Positions 1-8,765 of a stretch of 64,000 bases of DNA are shown here, in pieces (position 1 is the stretch's first letter; each line of letters starts with the position of its first letter). The stretch is from JANNVZ01 sp046155615 (GTDB taxonomy: Bacteria; Bacteroidota; Bacteroidia; Flavobacteriales_D; Sanyastnellaceae). A program made the translations under genes and the position numbers. The stretch covers positions 1 through 64,000 of the forward strand of contig JBJXFP010000083.1 in assembly GCA_046155615.1 (NCBI GenBank), given 5' to 3'. The notes below the pieces were generated by a model. It had not been told where the DNA came from and ran no database searches. It saw only the letters and a program-made list of their open reading frames with translations.

Positions 1-103
1 TGTAATTGGTTGAAAAAAATTGTTTGTTATGGCCTTAGTGTTTCTTATACATTAGCCCCGTATTTAGGTAGTGTACTTAGATACACATTTAGAGTTAGTT
101 GAG

Positions 104-122
104 TTGAGCCTCTATGGCTCAA
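104..122. other. small hairpin near the left edge
   Basis: TTGAGCC (104-110) and GGCTCAA (116-122) form a perfect 7-bp stem with a TCTAT loop. No T-run follows, so a terminator role is not supported. It lies in 252 bases before the first gene in which I see no open reading frame of interest. Function unknown. Confidence 0.35.
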
Positions 123-163
123 GACAATTACGATAGTTTTTAGTTTTTCAGTTTAAGCCATTG

Positions 164-189
164 AGCCTCGCAAGCGTGCGGGGCTTTTT
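164..189 (+). terminator. probable Rho-independent terminator of a gene left of the window
   Basis: AGCCTCGCA (164-172) pairs with TGCGGGGCT (177-185), nine pairs with one G-T wobble around an AGCG loop, followed by a run of T. No plus-strand gene precedes it inside the window, so it would end a transcript entering from the left. Confidence 0.6.
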
Positions 190-252
190 GGTTCCATAAA
201 CTTTTATTAGGTGCTTCCTTTCTAATCGTGCATAAAGTTTGTAGAACCTGCA

Positions 253-1194
253 TTGAGTGCAGAGCATCAAACAAGGTGGGGGAATAAATTTGGCCACCAA
301 CAACCAAAACGAAATCCATTGAACATTCCAAAAGGCAGGCTGATAGCCATAGGCGGAGCTGAAGACAAAGGCACCGAAAATGAAGGCGCATACACACAAA
401 AGAACAACCTGCATTTTTTTGAACTCGGCATACTCAAAAGAGTAGTGCAGGAGATTGGTGGCTCAGACAAGCACATTCTTGTAATTACCACTGCCAGCAG
501 CATTCCCAATGAAGTGAGTGAAAATTACATGCACGCCTTTGGCAAATTGGGATGCACACACGTGGAGCATCTCAGCATTCGCAACCGCGATGATGCGCGC
601 AAGCAGGAGTACATAGACAAGGTGCGGGGTTGTGACGGTATCATGTTCAGCGGAGGTGACCAACTTCGGCTCACAACCATCTTTGGTGGTACCGAGTTTC
701 TTGAAATTGTACAAAAGGGATATTGGGATGAAGGACTTGTAATAGCAGGCACTTCAGCGGGTGCAATGGCCATGAGCAATACCATGATATATCAGGGAAA
801 AAGCGATTTGGCGCATCTGAAAGGCGAGGTTAAAATCACAACCGGACTGGCATTTATGCCAGATGTAATTATTGATTCACATTTTGACAAACGCGGGCGT
901 TTTAATCGTCTCGCTCAGGCTGTGGCCAGCAACCCATCTTGCACAGGCATTGGCTTGGGTGAGGACACCGGAGTGATAGTGACTGATGGAAATCATTTGG
1001 AAGTGATAGGCAGTGGAGCGGTGGTGATAGTAGATGGCCGCGACATCAGTCACAGCAACATTACAGATGTAAGCATAGGAACACCCATTTCAGTGGAAAA
1101 TCTGAAAGTCAACATTCTTGTAGCAGGTAATTCTTATCTGGTGAAAGAAAGAAAATTTGTAGCGGGCGAGGTGGTGCATCATGAGGAGGACTAA
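253..1194 (+). CDS. cphB: cyanophycinase (peptidase family S51)
   Basis: Predicted serine exopeptidase that cleaves the storage polymer cyanophycin into beta-Asp-Arg dipeptides. The signature GTSAGA places the nucleophile serine near residue 168. The N-terminal RLIAIGGAEDKG strand-loop and the FSGGDQ segment are typical of the family, and the length (about 290-313 aa) fits. No ATG lies near the 5' end: the reading frame is open from about 226, and the candidate starts are TTG at 253 or TTG at 319, directly before NIPKGRL. No signal peptide is visible, so the protein is probably cytoplasmic. Cyanophycin synthetase is not within the window and may lie to the left. The next gene is convergent. 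Confidence 0.88.
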   Translation: MSAEHQTRWGNKFGHQQPKRNPLNIPKGRLIAIGGAEDKGTENEGAYTQKNNLHFFELGILKRVVQEIGGSDKHILVITTASSIPNEVSENYMHAFGKLGCTHVEHLSIRNRDDARKQEYIDKVRGCDGIMFSGGDQLRLTTIFGGTEFLEIVQKGYWDEGLVIAGTSAGAMAMSNTMIYQGKSDLAHLKGEVKITTGLAFMPDVIIDSHFDKRGRFNRLAQAVASNPSCTGIGLGEDTGVIVTDGNHLEVIGSGAVVIVDGRDISHSNITDVSIGTPISVENLKVNILVAGNSYLVKERKFVAGEVVHHEED

Positions 1195-1250
1195 AGTTTC
1201 CTTAGTAAATGCTGCAAGCCAAATCTGCCTACCGGAAAAACCAGGTAGTG

Positions 1251-3746
1251 TTATTCCTTGATAAAGGCCGCACTTTGTTTTCCATTTTCAGTGATCACCA
1301 CAATCAGGTATAGGCCACTGCTCAAATCCCTCACATCAATAATTGAAGTCATCGCATTGGTGTCGAAATGTTTCACCACTCTGCCGCGGCTATCAACCAG
1401 TATAACCTGATTCACTACAACATTTTCTGTAGTTGGGATATGAAGATTATCGTGTGTCGGATTTGGATAAGGCATGAAGCCCAAATCCACCGTTCCCTCA
1501 TCCACCAGGCTGCAATCATCCACAGTGATTGTGTCTTGTGCAGCAACAATGCAATCATTCACATCTGTATAGGTGTATGTGATGATGTGTTCATCTGGCG
1601 GCAGTGCTTCGGGAAGAAACTGATTGCCCTCAACGCCATTGCCACTGAACGTGCCCCCTGCGGGTGATGCCTCCAGCAATAGCACCGCACCATTGTCGCA
1701 AATCAAGTCTTCAGACAGTTGGAAGGCAATAATGGGTAATTCATTTACTACAAGAGTGAAGGAAGTTGTGCCGCTGCATCCCCATTCATCAGTGCCTTGC
1801 AGGGTAATGTTTCCTTCCCAGCTTTGGTCGAACAGACATGGATTGCAGTCGGCAATGCCATTCCATTCAAAAGAGATGGCACCAGATGCTTCTAATGTTG
1901 TGGTTTCATTTTGACAAATAATTGTATCACCCGCTATAATCAACATGGGTACTTGTGTAGACACCAAATCAATACTCAATTGCTCATTGCAACCTGCAAT
2001 ACTGACGCTGCTTACCAGGAGTGTGGTGTCGTTACTCAGCACCCAATCAAACAGGGAATCAGTGCTACCATCAGGCCAGAGATAACTTTCACCTCCAGTT
2101 GCTGTGAGGTGTAGGGTATCACCTTGACATCCGCTGTATGGGCCTGAAATATTAAGCAGCGAAGGCTCAGTGCTTACTTGCCAGAATGCCACACTGCTAC
2201 AGCCATTGCTGCCAGTTCCAATTACCGAAATTTCAATTGGTTCGTTGATTGTAATATTTATGACATTGGTGTTGCTTCCGTTTTGCCATTCATAGCTTTC
2301 TGCGCCAAAGGCTTCAAACATTGTCGTTTCACCTGCGCACATCACAGATTCTCCTGATATGTAAACTTCAGGCAGTGGCATCACTTCTATGTTGGACATT
2401 GCTTCATTGCTGCATCCATTTTCATCCAAACCTGTCAGATGAACCTGTTCATTTTCTACAGCCACTCCGGTGTAAGTGGTTTGTGTTGATCCTCCGCTCC
2501 ACACATAGTTAGCTGCTCCCATTGCCATCAGCTGCACTATATCACCAAGGCAATAATTCAATTCACCGTTTATCTGCACATCGGGCAAAGGATAGACGGT
2601 GATGTCAAATGCAGCAGTTGCACTACAGTCATTTTCATCAGTTACTGTAGCTGTTATGGTTTGCGATGCTTCGGGAGCAAAAGACATGATGTATCCGGTC
2701 GCATTGTTACTCCAGATAACCTCGCCAGTTGCTATTGCATTCAGCTGAATACTCCAGCCTATGCACCCTTCATTGTCATCTCCATCAATGTAGATGGTTG
2801 GTAAGTCATTTACTACAACAGCTACAGAAGCTTCACCAATACAGCCATACACGTCAGTTCCAGATACTGTCACTACTTCATCAGCTATTGGGTTTACATT
2901 AGTTGTGCTGGCGAATGATCCGTTACTCCAATCATATTGTACAGCACCACTTGCTGTGAGCGTTGTGCCTTCATTCAGGCATATTTCAGTGACACCACTG
3001 ATGGTTACATCAGGCTGATTGTGTACAATAATGTCTTCGCAGGTGGAGGCCGTGCATCCGTTGTTGTCTGTACCAGTCACGCATACCTGAATGTTGTTTT
3101 GTGCAATGAAGATGTATTCAATTGCTGTACTGTTGTCATTCCATACATAACCCGATGCACCGTTAGCCATCAGTATCACTTCCGAATCAATGCACGGGTC
3201 TGTGTTGCCACTAATGCTAATCACAGGCAGCGCATTTACAATCACAGTAAATTCTAAAGTATTCAGACAAAAGTTGTCATCGTAACCATACACTGTATAA
3301 TCATTGTCAGCAGCTGGTGATAGTGTAACGGATTGTGCAGTTTCGTTGGTGCTCCATTCCACATCTGTCATGTTGAGCACAGTAATGGTGGTGGCTTCAC
3401 CCGTGCATATTTCAGTATCGCCATCTAACACTATAGGAGTTGGTGCAAGCACCTGTATCTCATCAGTTTCTGCGCCCTGACAGTTGCCATCATTCACAGT
3501 GTAGGTAATGGTGTGTAGTCCTGGGCCGGCAAATGATGGAAAAAAGAGATTGTCGAAAACACCACTGCCACTGTAGCTGCCACCCGCAGGTGAGCCTGCC
3601 GGCAGAACAAACACATTTTGCGAAGCGCATAACACTGTGCTGCCCTGTATATCAAATGTGACAATGCATCCGCCCATTGGTGGCTGCTGGCCTAATGTGG
3701 CGATAATGAAAAGTGTAAAAGAGAGAGTAAAAACAATCCGAAGCAT
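1251..3746 (-). CDS. repeat-rich exported protein with T9SS C-terminal sorting domain
   Basis: An 831-residue protein starting at MLRIVFTLSF, which begins a clear signal peptide (an upstream in-frame ATG at 3794 would add 16 residues before it). The body holds roughly nine tandem units of about 75-80 residues sharing the pattern C-x-G-x(4)-L-x-A-x-GA-x(2)-Y-x-W, as in PKD/Ig-like adhesin modules of Bacteroidota surface proteins. The last ~80 residues (PYPNPTHDNL...GLYLIVV...FIKE) match a type A T9SS sorting domain, so the protein is probably exported through the outer membrane and anchored or released there. Cysteines recur in each unit and may form disulfides. Substrate or partner unknown. 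It faces the cyanophycinase gene tail to tail. Confidence 0.85.
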   Translation of the reverse strand: MLRIVFTLSFTLFIIATLGQQPPMGGCIVTFDIQGSTVLCASQNVFVLPAGSPAGGSYSGSGVFDNLFFPSFAGPGLHTITYTVNDGNCQGAETDEIQVLAPTPIVLDGDTEICTGEATTITVLNMTDVEWSTNETAQSVTLSPAADNDYTVYGYDDNFCLNTLEFTVIVNALPVISISGNTDPCIDSEVILMANGASGYVWNDNSTAIEYIFIAQNNIQVCVTGTDNNGCTASTCEDIIVHNQPDVTISGVTEICLNEGTTLTASGAVQYDWSNGSFASTTNVNPIADEVVTVSGTDVYGCIGEASVAVVVNDLPTIYIDGDDNEGCIGWSIQLNAIATGEVIWSNNATGYIMSFAPEASQTITATVTDENDCSATAAFDITVYPLPDVQINGELNYCLGDIVQLMAMGAANYVWSGGSTQTTYTGVAVENEQVHLTGLDENGCSNEAMSNIEVMPLPEVYISGESVMCAGETTMFEAFGAESYEWQNGSNTNVINITINEPIEISVIGTGSNGCSSVAFWQVSTEPSLLNISGPYSGCQGDTLHLTATGGESYLWPDGSTDSLFDWVLSNDTTLLVSSVSIAGCNEQLSIDLVSTQVPMLIIAGDTIICQNETTTLEASGAISFEWNGIADCNPCLFDQSWEGNITLQGTDEWGCSGTTSFTLVVNELPIIAFQLSEDLICDNGAVLLLEASPAGGTFSGNGVEGNQFLPEALPPDEHIITYTYTDVNDCIVAAQDTITVDDCSLVDEGTVDLGFMPYPNPTHDNLHIPTTENVVVNQVILVDSRGRVVKHFDTNAMTSIIDVRDLSSGLYLIVVITENGKQSAAFIKE

Positions 3747-3856
3747 GGGTGAGCAATGATTTACTTGAAGAAAAAATACCTGCCTGCAAAACAAATGGAA
3801 GCATTGCCACAGTACGTGGTTGCATTTTCAACAAAGCATGAATGGTGAGGCTGATT

Positions 3857-4168
3857 TCAGATTCGCTTCAATCTTGGGTTTTCGGCCCATTGAATTTTTT
3901 GTAAGCGTGCAAGCAGGTCAAGCGATTTGCGCTGCGTATCATGCGATATGAATTGGTAGTGGTCTAACAATTCTTTGCTTCCTTGTGCGAAATTGTGGGA
4001 GTCCACCTTGAGCAGTTGGTAGTTCAGTTCATCGGTGGCGTCCTTTATTATTTTATTCAGTTCGTCACTTTGTTGCGGATGGCTTACTAAGTGATGAAAA
4101 CCTTGCTCAATTACATCATTGAGCAACTCATGCACGGCCATTTTCAGACTTTCGGGAGTATTCGTCAT
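3857..4168 (-). CDS. hypothetical protein, 103 aa
   Basis: Not recognised. Acidic, helix-rich soluble sequence with no signal peptide or membrane segment. It follows the Gfo/Idh/MocA gene on the same strand after a gap of about 160 bases. Codon use looks coding (ordinary amino-acid composition, ATG start, TGA stop), but no motif is visible, so this could still be a spurious frame. Confidence 0.55.
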   Translation of the reverse strand: MTNTPESLKMAVHELLNDVIEQGFHHLVSHPQQSDELNKIIKDATDELNYQLLKVDSHNFAQGSKELLDHYQFISHDTQRKSLDLLARLQKIQWAENPRLKRI

Positions 4169-4331
4169 AGTGCCAACGGGTTTCGTTAAGGTTACAGTAC
4201 AGCGAAGGTGTTAAGGCATGTGCAATGTAGCCCGTTCTTGTCCATTGCAGACTTTTTGTTGAAATTTTTTTGGAAGTGACCAGTGCAAATACGATAAAGA
4301 AACACCAAGCAATGTGTGTAAGATGCAAGAT

Positions 4332-5342
4332 CTACTCAGCCTGAAGCAATGTATGCTGCTTCATTTTTTCCAATACCTGCATGGCTACATCCAGAGCGCG
4401 TGTGCCATCTTCCAGGGTTACCACCGTTGGTTGGTTGTATTGGATGCTATGGGCAAGCGCTGCTAGTTCATCTTTTATCGCATTGGTTTCCGCGATGGTT
4501 GGTTTATCGAACAGGATTTCTTTTTTGCCTTTGCCTTGTCCCAAATCAATGGTGACGCTAAACGGGTCAGGCTCGCCAACTACCTCACGCATGCGTACTA
4601 TTTCACTTTGCTTGGCAAGGAAATCCACAGCGATATAAGCATCGCGCTGAAAAAAACGAGACTTGCGCATTGCCTTCATGGATATGCGGCTGGCAGTAAG
4701 ATTGGCCACACAGCCATTGTCCAACTCGATGCGTGCATTGGCAATGTCCGGTGTATCGCTCAGCACTGCCACTCCACTTGCACTGATGCGCCTGACATTA
4801 GCACCAGTCACACTCAGTATGATGTCTATGTCGTGTATCATCAGATCGAGCACCACACTTACATCAGTTCCGCGCGGATTGAATCGTGCCAATCTGTGTG
4901 TTTCAATGAACTTGGGTGCATCAAAAAAGCTTTGCACAGCGCGAAATGCCGGATTGAATCTTTCCACATGACCAACCTGCACTTTCACCTCTGCTTCGTG
5001 CGCAAGTTTTATCAACGCGTATGCTTCATCCAAAGTGTTTGTAACTGGCTTTTCAATAAATGCATGTTTGATGGATCGCATGACCGCTCTTGCGCATTCG
5101 AAATGATGGGTGGTTGGAGTCACTATATCCACAACATCTGCAGCATCTATGAGAGATTGCATGTCAGCATAACGCTTCACACCAAATTGAGTAGCTGCTT
5201 CACTTGCATGCTCATCATTGGTGTCAAAAAAACCGATGAAGTCATAAACATCTTCAAGCTGCGCAATGCACTTCATGTGAATTTTGCCAAGATGACCTGC
5301 ACCAAGCACACCTATTCTGAGCCGCTCGTTCTTGCTGTTCAT
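4332..5342 (-). CDS. Gfo/Idh/MocA family NAD(P)-dependent oxidoreductase
   Basis: 336 residues with an N-terminal Rossmann fold (GAGHLGK at 14-20), the family EKP motif (about 97-99, in HAFIEKPVTN) and a C-terminal substrate domain with the conserved LMIHDIDI segment. Members oxidise or reduce sugars and related compounds; the substrate cannot be read from sequence. Homologues are widespread as single genes in Bacteroidota. No signal peptide, so cytoplasmic. A promoter-like pair lies directly upstream (listed separately). Confidence 0.85.
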   Translation of the reverse strand: MNSKNERLRIGVLGAGHLGKIHMKCIAQLEDVYDFIGFFDTNDEHASEAATQFGVKRYADMQSLIDAADVVDIVTPTTHHFECARAVMRSIKHAFIEKPVTNTLDEAYALIKLAHEAEVKVQVGHVERFNPAFRAVQSFFDAPKFIETHRLARFNPRGTDVSVVLDLMIHDIDIILSVTGANVRRISASGVAVLSDTPDIANARIELDNGCVANLTASRISMKAMRKSRFFQRDAYIAVDFLAKQSEIVRMREVVGEPDPFSVTIDLGQGKGKKEILFDKPTIAETNAIKDELAALAHSIQYNQPTVVTLEDGTRALDVAMQVLEKMKQHTLLQAE

Positions 5343-5349
5343 ACTAAAT

Positions 5350-5379
5350 AAAAATTACACTGATTGAGAGAGTGACAAA
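5350..5379 (-). promoter_or_regulatory. putative Bacteroidota-type promoter of the Gfo/Idh/MocA gene
   Basis: On the minus strand TTTG (5376-5379) is followed after 18 bases by TAATTTTT (5350-5357), close to the TTTG/TAnnTTTG consensus. If transcription starts a few bases downstream, the message would begin almost at the ATG (5342), so it would have little or no leader. Pattern match only. Confidence 0.4.
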
Positions 5380-5470
5380 TTTTTCAGTGGGTGCATATCT
5401 ACACTGCAACGTTCATTTTTAATTATGAACAGCGAACGACCAATGAATGACGGGGATAGCTTGGCCGCTT

Positions 5471-6124
5471 ATGCTAACCGACACATACAAACACAAAGGG
5501 CTGCGCAAAAAGCTGGTAGATGAGTTGCGCAAGATGGGAGTGAGCAACCAGCAAGTGCTCGAAGCCATGGGTCGCGTGCCGCGCCATTATTTTTTATCCA
5601 GTGCATTTCTTGAGTTTGCATACGAGAACAAAGCCTTCCAGATAGGAGCGGGGCAAACGATATCTCACCCATACACAGTTGCTGTACAGACTGAGTTACT
5701 CAATGTGAATGCAGGTATGAAGATACTTGAAATAGGCACCGGCAGTGGCTTTCAGACAGCAGTGCTGTGCGAGATGGGTGTAAAAGTTTATAGCGTAGAG
5801 CGCCAGAAATTGCTACATGACAATTCGAAAAAATTGTTGCAGACAATGGGCTACAAACCACACCTGGTATATGGCGATGGCTACAAAGGTTTGCCAGCAT
5901 TTGCTCCATTTGACAGGGTGATAGTAACATGTGCTGTGCCCCGTGTGCCGGAGGATCTGCTGATGCAAATACGCCCCGGTGGACTGCTGGTGATGCCCTA
6001 TGGCGATGGCGAAGTGCAACAAATGATGGTGATAACCGAGGCTGAGGATGGCACTTTCAGCTCGCAACTTCACGGTGGATTTTCTTTCGTACCCATGCTG
6101 GAGAAAAGGAATTCATTGCATTGA
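5471..6124 (+). CDS. pcm: protein-L-isoaspartate O-methyltransferase
   Basis: Repairs isoaspartyl damage in proteins by methylating the abnormal carboxyl with S-adenosylmethionine. The family block RVPRHYF, the GQTISHPYTVA substrate segment, the SAM-binding ILEIGTGSGFQTAVL motif and the RPGGLLVMPYG segment are all present, and the length (217 aa) is usual. I chose the ATG at 5471 because homologues begin just before the D-x-Y-x-x-KGLRKKL segment; an upstream ATG at 5447 adds eight residues. A hairpin terminator follows the stop. It diverges from the preceding oxidoreductase gene. Confidence 0.93.
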   Translation: MLTDTYKHKGLRKKLVDELRKMGVSNQQVLEAMGRVPRHYFLSSAFLEFAYENKAFQIGAGQTISHPYTVAVQTELLNVNAGMKILEIGTGSGFQTAVLCEMGVKVYSVERQKLLHDNSKKLLQTMGYKPHLVYGDGYKGLPAFAPFDRVIVTCAVPRVPEDLLMQIRPGGLLVMPYGDGEVQQMMVITEAEDGTFSSQLHGGFSFVPMLEKRNSLH

Positions 6125-6147
6125 TATTACATCATTTCCATAAAAGG

Positions 6148-6187
6148 ACACCCGCACAGATGTGATGCATCCATGCGGGTGTTTTTC
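6148..6187 (+). terminator. intrinsic terminator after pcm
   Basis: ACACCCGCA (6148-6156) pairs with TGCGGGTGT (6174-6182), nine perfect pairs, followed by TTTTCTT. The 17-base loop contains a smaller GATG/CATC pairing. It separates convergent genes. Confidence 0.8.
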
Positions 6188-6204
6188 TTACAAAAGCCAA
6201 AACG

Positions 6205-6588
6205 TTATATACTCCGCTTAAATAAATAGCGGGTAATAAAAATGCCGGTGCCGCCATCAGCACCACCGGAGTAAGCACCAGAACTCACATCTGTCAATTC
6301 CCAGCCTTGTGCAGTGAGCTCGCCCAATTTGGTGGCCACCATCTGGTCGTTGTTACGGATGTTTTCAAAGTTGATTCCCACGAGCGAGAAAAAATTCTCC
6401 AGCTTTACCTCTTCCAATTGGCCTTTGGAATCGGTAACGATGAAACGACTGCGGCCCAGTCCGCCCGGCACTACAGACTCTACTGATGTTACCTGAATGA
6501 ACTCGGAGCCCGCAGGCGTGGCCGCTTTGAAACTGAACACTGTGGCTATGGCAGCCAATGCCACCAATGCGATGTAAACTTTTTTCAT
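6205..6588 (-). CDS. exported hypothetical protein, 127 aa
   Basis: The ATG at 6588 begins a classic signal peptide (MKKVYIALVALAAIATVFSF). The mature part has a strand-rich N-terminal half, a LGELTAQGWELTDVSS segment reminiscent of DUF4177-like small proteins, and a glycine-rich GGADGGTGIF stretch near the C-terminus. An in-frame extension to 6666 would put 26 non-signal residues in front and is unlikely. Function unknown; periplasmic or surface location inferred. Confidence 0.7.
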   Translation of the reverse strand: MKKVYIALVALAAIATVFSFKAATPAGSEFIQVTSVESVVPGGLGRSRFIVTDSKGQLEEVKLENFFSLVGINFENIRNNDQMVATKLGELTAQGWELTDVSSGAYSGGADGGTGIFITRYLFKRSI

Positions 6589-6759
6589 GTTGAAATTGTG
6601 TTTTGTTGAAATTAGAAATGATTGGATTGAATAGCGAAGGCGAATATGAAGTGCAAGCGCGAACAATCATCGAACCAATTCAGCGGATGTATGGATGATT
6701 TGAAAATCGCCATTGATAGCAGCCTGCTATTTTGCGCACCAAATAAGTAAGCGCACACC

Positions 6760-7530
6760 ATGGCATTGATTGAAGAGTTTGACAAATCGGGCAACTGGCT
6801 ATTTCGCTGGCGCAGTTTTCTCCCCGTTGTGCTTTATGTATTGGCCGCATGCATCATCCTGTGTGGGGCTGATGGCCACCTGCCGTTTTTCGACTATACA
6901 TGGAGTTTTATCTGCCTCGGCATTTCACTGTTGGGGCAATTGATAAGAGCTATAACAGTTGGCTACACGCCCAAAGGCACCAGTGGCCGCAATACACGGG
7001 AAGGACAGGTGGCTGATTTGCTCAACACAAAAGGCATTTACAGCACTGTAAGGCATCCGCTCTATCTCGGCAATTTTTTTATGTGGTTGGGCATCATCAT
7101 TTACGTGGGTAATTGGTGGTTCACCATCATTTGCACCATGTTATTTTGGCTTTACTACGAGCGCATCATGTTTGCCGAAGAGTTTTTTCTGCGCAAAAAA
7201 TTTGGACAGACCTACCTGAACTGGGCCGAAAAGACACCGCCATTTTTTCCACGGCTAAGCCAATGGCAAAGTTCAGGCTGGGAATTTTCTTTCAGAAATG
7301 TATTGAAGCGTGAGTACAATGGCTTCTTCGCCATATACATCTCATTCGCCCTGCTCGATGCTATGAAGAATTATATGTATGCAGGCATGATAGATTGGAA
7401 AAATCTCCTTTCACCATTTTGGCTCTATTCATTACTTGGTTCGTTTATCATTTTCGTCACATTGCGCAGTTTGAAGAAATACACCAGCGTGCTTGATGTC
7501 AAGGGTCGTGAGTTTGTGCAGGAAAAGTGA
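6760..7530 (+). CDS. ICMT/PEMT-like integral membrane methyltransferase
   Basis: 256 residues with several hydrophobic helices and the isoprenylcysteine-methyltransferase family core: RHPLYLGN at about 98-105, followed by a helix and E-x(4)-AEEFFLRKKFG. This fold methylates lipids or prenyl groups using S-adenosylmethionine. In Gram-negatives without prenylated proteins, related enzymes act on lipids, for example LmtA, which methylates the 1-phosphate of Leptospira lipid A; that assignment here is only a suggestion. A small membrane protein and a response regulator follow on the same strand. Confidence 0.75.
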   Translation: MALIEEFDKSGNWLFRWRSFLPVVLYVLAACIILCGADGHLPFFDYTWSFICLGISLLGQLIRAITVGYTPKGTSGRNTREGQVADLLNTKGIYSTVRHPLYLGNFFMWLGIIIYVGNWWFTIICTMLFWLYYERIMFAEEFFLRKKFGQTYLNWAEKTPPFFPRLSQWQSSGWEFSFRNVLKREYNGFFAIYISFALLDAMKNYMYAGMIDWKNLLSPFWLYSLLGSFIIFVTLRSLKKYTSVLDVKGREFVQEK

Positions 7531-7588
7531 AAACGATACACCCGCGGTCATTTCATTTTAATAAAAAAATCAGACAACCAACACCATA

Positions 7589-7915
7589 TTGAACAAACCA
7601 ACGCAAACCGGAAGCTTGCTGATAAACGCCACATTCTTGTTGCTTGGCATCTACAACATTTTGTATTGGAGCGGAAAATTTTTCGGCTTGTTGCTCACTT
7701 TTTACAACGGTGTGAAGGAGTTATGGTTTTGGTACATGGTGCTAGAGTTGATGGCCGTGGCCAGCCTGTTGGTAGATACTGTGATACGCTGGGATCAATT
7801 CAGCCTCATTGGCAAGCGGCTTCGCATAGGCCTTACAGCGTGTTTCACCATCGCATTTGTGCTGCGCTTCATAGTTGGTTATATGGATTTGATGCTGGCA
7901 GGCGAAGTGCGATAG
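7589..7915 (+). CDS. small membrane protein, 108 aa
   Basis: Not recognised. Three hydrophobic segments (about residues 10-35, 45-62 and 80-98) predict an inner membrane protein. The only nearby start is TTG at 7589 (NKPTQTG follows). It lies 58 bases after the ICMT-like gene and 35 before the response regulator, so it may be cotranscribed with them. Confidence 0.6.
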   Translation: MNKPTQTGSLLINATFLLLGIYNILYWSGKFFGLLLTFYNGVKELWFWYMVLELMAVASLLVDTVIRWDQFSLIGKRLRIGLTACFTIAFVLRFIVGYMDLMLAGEVR

Positions 7916-7950
7916 ACTATCTAACCCCGAGGATATACAGATGTGAGCGC

Positions 7951-8652
7951 ATGAATGATCAATACCGCATACTACTTGCCGAAGACGAAGAGAGCCTGGC
8001 ATCCATACTGAAGCTCAATCTGGAGATGGATGGCTACCGGGTAATAAATGTGGTGACAGGCATGCAGGCATTGGAAAAATTCCGCACCCAGGCATTCGAT
8101 CTAGCCATACTGGATGTGATGATGCCTGAGTTAGATGGCTTCGCTGTGTGCAACACCATAAGGCTTGAAGGCAACAAAACACCAATCCTTTTTCTGAGTG
8201 CAAAAAGTACAGGTAAAGACCGCATAGAGGGCCTCCGTCTGGGAGCTGACGACTACTTAGCCAAGCCATTTGAATTGGAAGAACTGTTATTGCGTGTGAA
8301 AAAGCTTATACTCAGAAGGGAAGCAGGCAATGCCACGCTTGCGGATATGACTGAATTTAGTTTTGGACCGTGCTACATTCACTTTCTTACTCATGTGGTG
8401 CGCGACAAACAAGGCCACCCAGCCACACTCAGCAAGAAGGAAATAATGCTGTTGAAACTGCTCATACAGCGCGCAGGCGAAGTAGTAAGCAGAGAAGAAA
8501 TACTTGAAAAAGTGTGGGGTTATGATGTATATCCAAGCACACGTACCATCGACAATTTCATACTCGCGTTCCGCAAATATTTTGAACCGGATAGCCGCCA
8601 TCCACGTTACTTCCACAGTGTTCGCGGTGTGGGGTATAAGTTTACCTCATAA
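7951..8652 (+). CDS. OmpR/PhoB-family response regulator
   Basis: 233 residues. The receiver domain has the acidic pair ED (11-12), the phospho-acceptor Asp55 (LAILDVMMPELDG), the LSAKS switch region and Lys105 (LAKPFE). The C-terminal winged helix (about 135-232) has the LSKKEIMLLKLL and VWGYD...RTIDNFILAFRKYF segments typical of trans_reg_C. The ATG at 7951 is chosen because the receiver starts at RILLAEDEE; the frame extends upstream but overlaps the preceding gene. No histidine kinase lies in the window, so it is an orphan here. It may act on nearby membrane genes, but no target is visible. Confidence 0.92.
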   Translation: MNDQYRILLAEDEESLASILKLNLEMDGYRVINVVTGMQALEKFRTQAFDLAILDVMMPELDGFAVCNTIRLEGNKTPILFLSAKSTGKDRIEGLRLGADDYLAKPFELEELLLRVKKLILRREAGNATLADMTEFSFGPCYIHFLTHVVRDKQGHPATLSKKEIMLLKLLIQRAGEVVSREEILEKVWGYDVYPSTRTIDNFILAFRKYFEPDSRHPRYFHSVRGVGYKFTS

Positions 8653-8732
8653 GTTAAGAGCGATAAGTGAAGAGCGAAAAGGGATAGCCCCCCATTTTAG
8701 CTAATCGCATATCGCTTACCCTTCTCTCACAT

Positions 8733-8740
8733 TAGCTTTG
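8733..8740 (+). promoter_or_regulatory. putative -7 element upstream of fabI
   Basis: TAGCTTTG matches the TAnnTTTG consensus exactly and lies 25 bases before the fabI ATG. No convincing TTTG is present 18-20 bases upstream, so support is partial. Confidence 0.35.
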
Positions 8741-8765
8741 GCGCAAACATTCAAACCATTCTACT

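Noticed and set aside
4536..5351. 271-aa open frame on the plus strand
   Set aside because: Entirely antisense to the clear Gfo/Idh/MocA gene; composition rich in cysteine, histidine and tyrosine as expected for a shadow frame.
7666..7950. N-terminal extension of the response regulator frame
   Set aside because: Overlaps the small membrane protein gene and lacks protein-like character; receiver domain starts right after ATG 7951.
8650..8715. Inverted AGCGATA/TATCGCT pair before fabI
   Set aside because: Only seven bases with a long, imperfect spacer; not better than chance in this composition.
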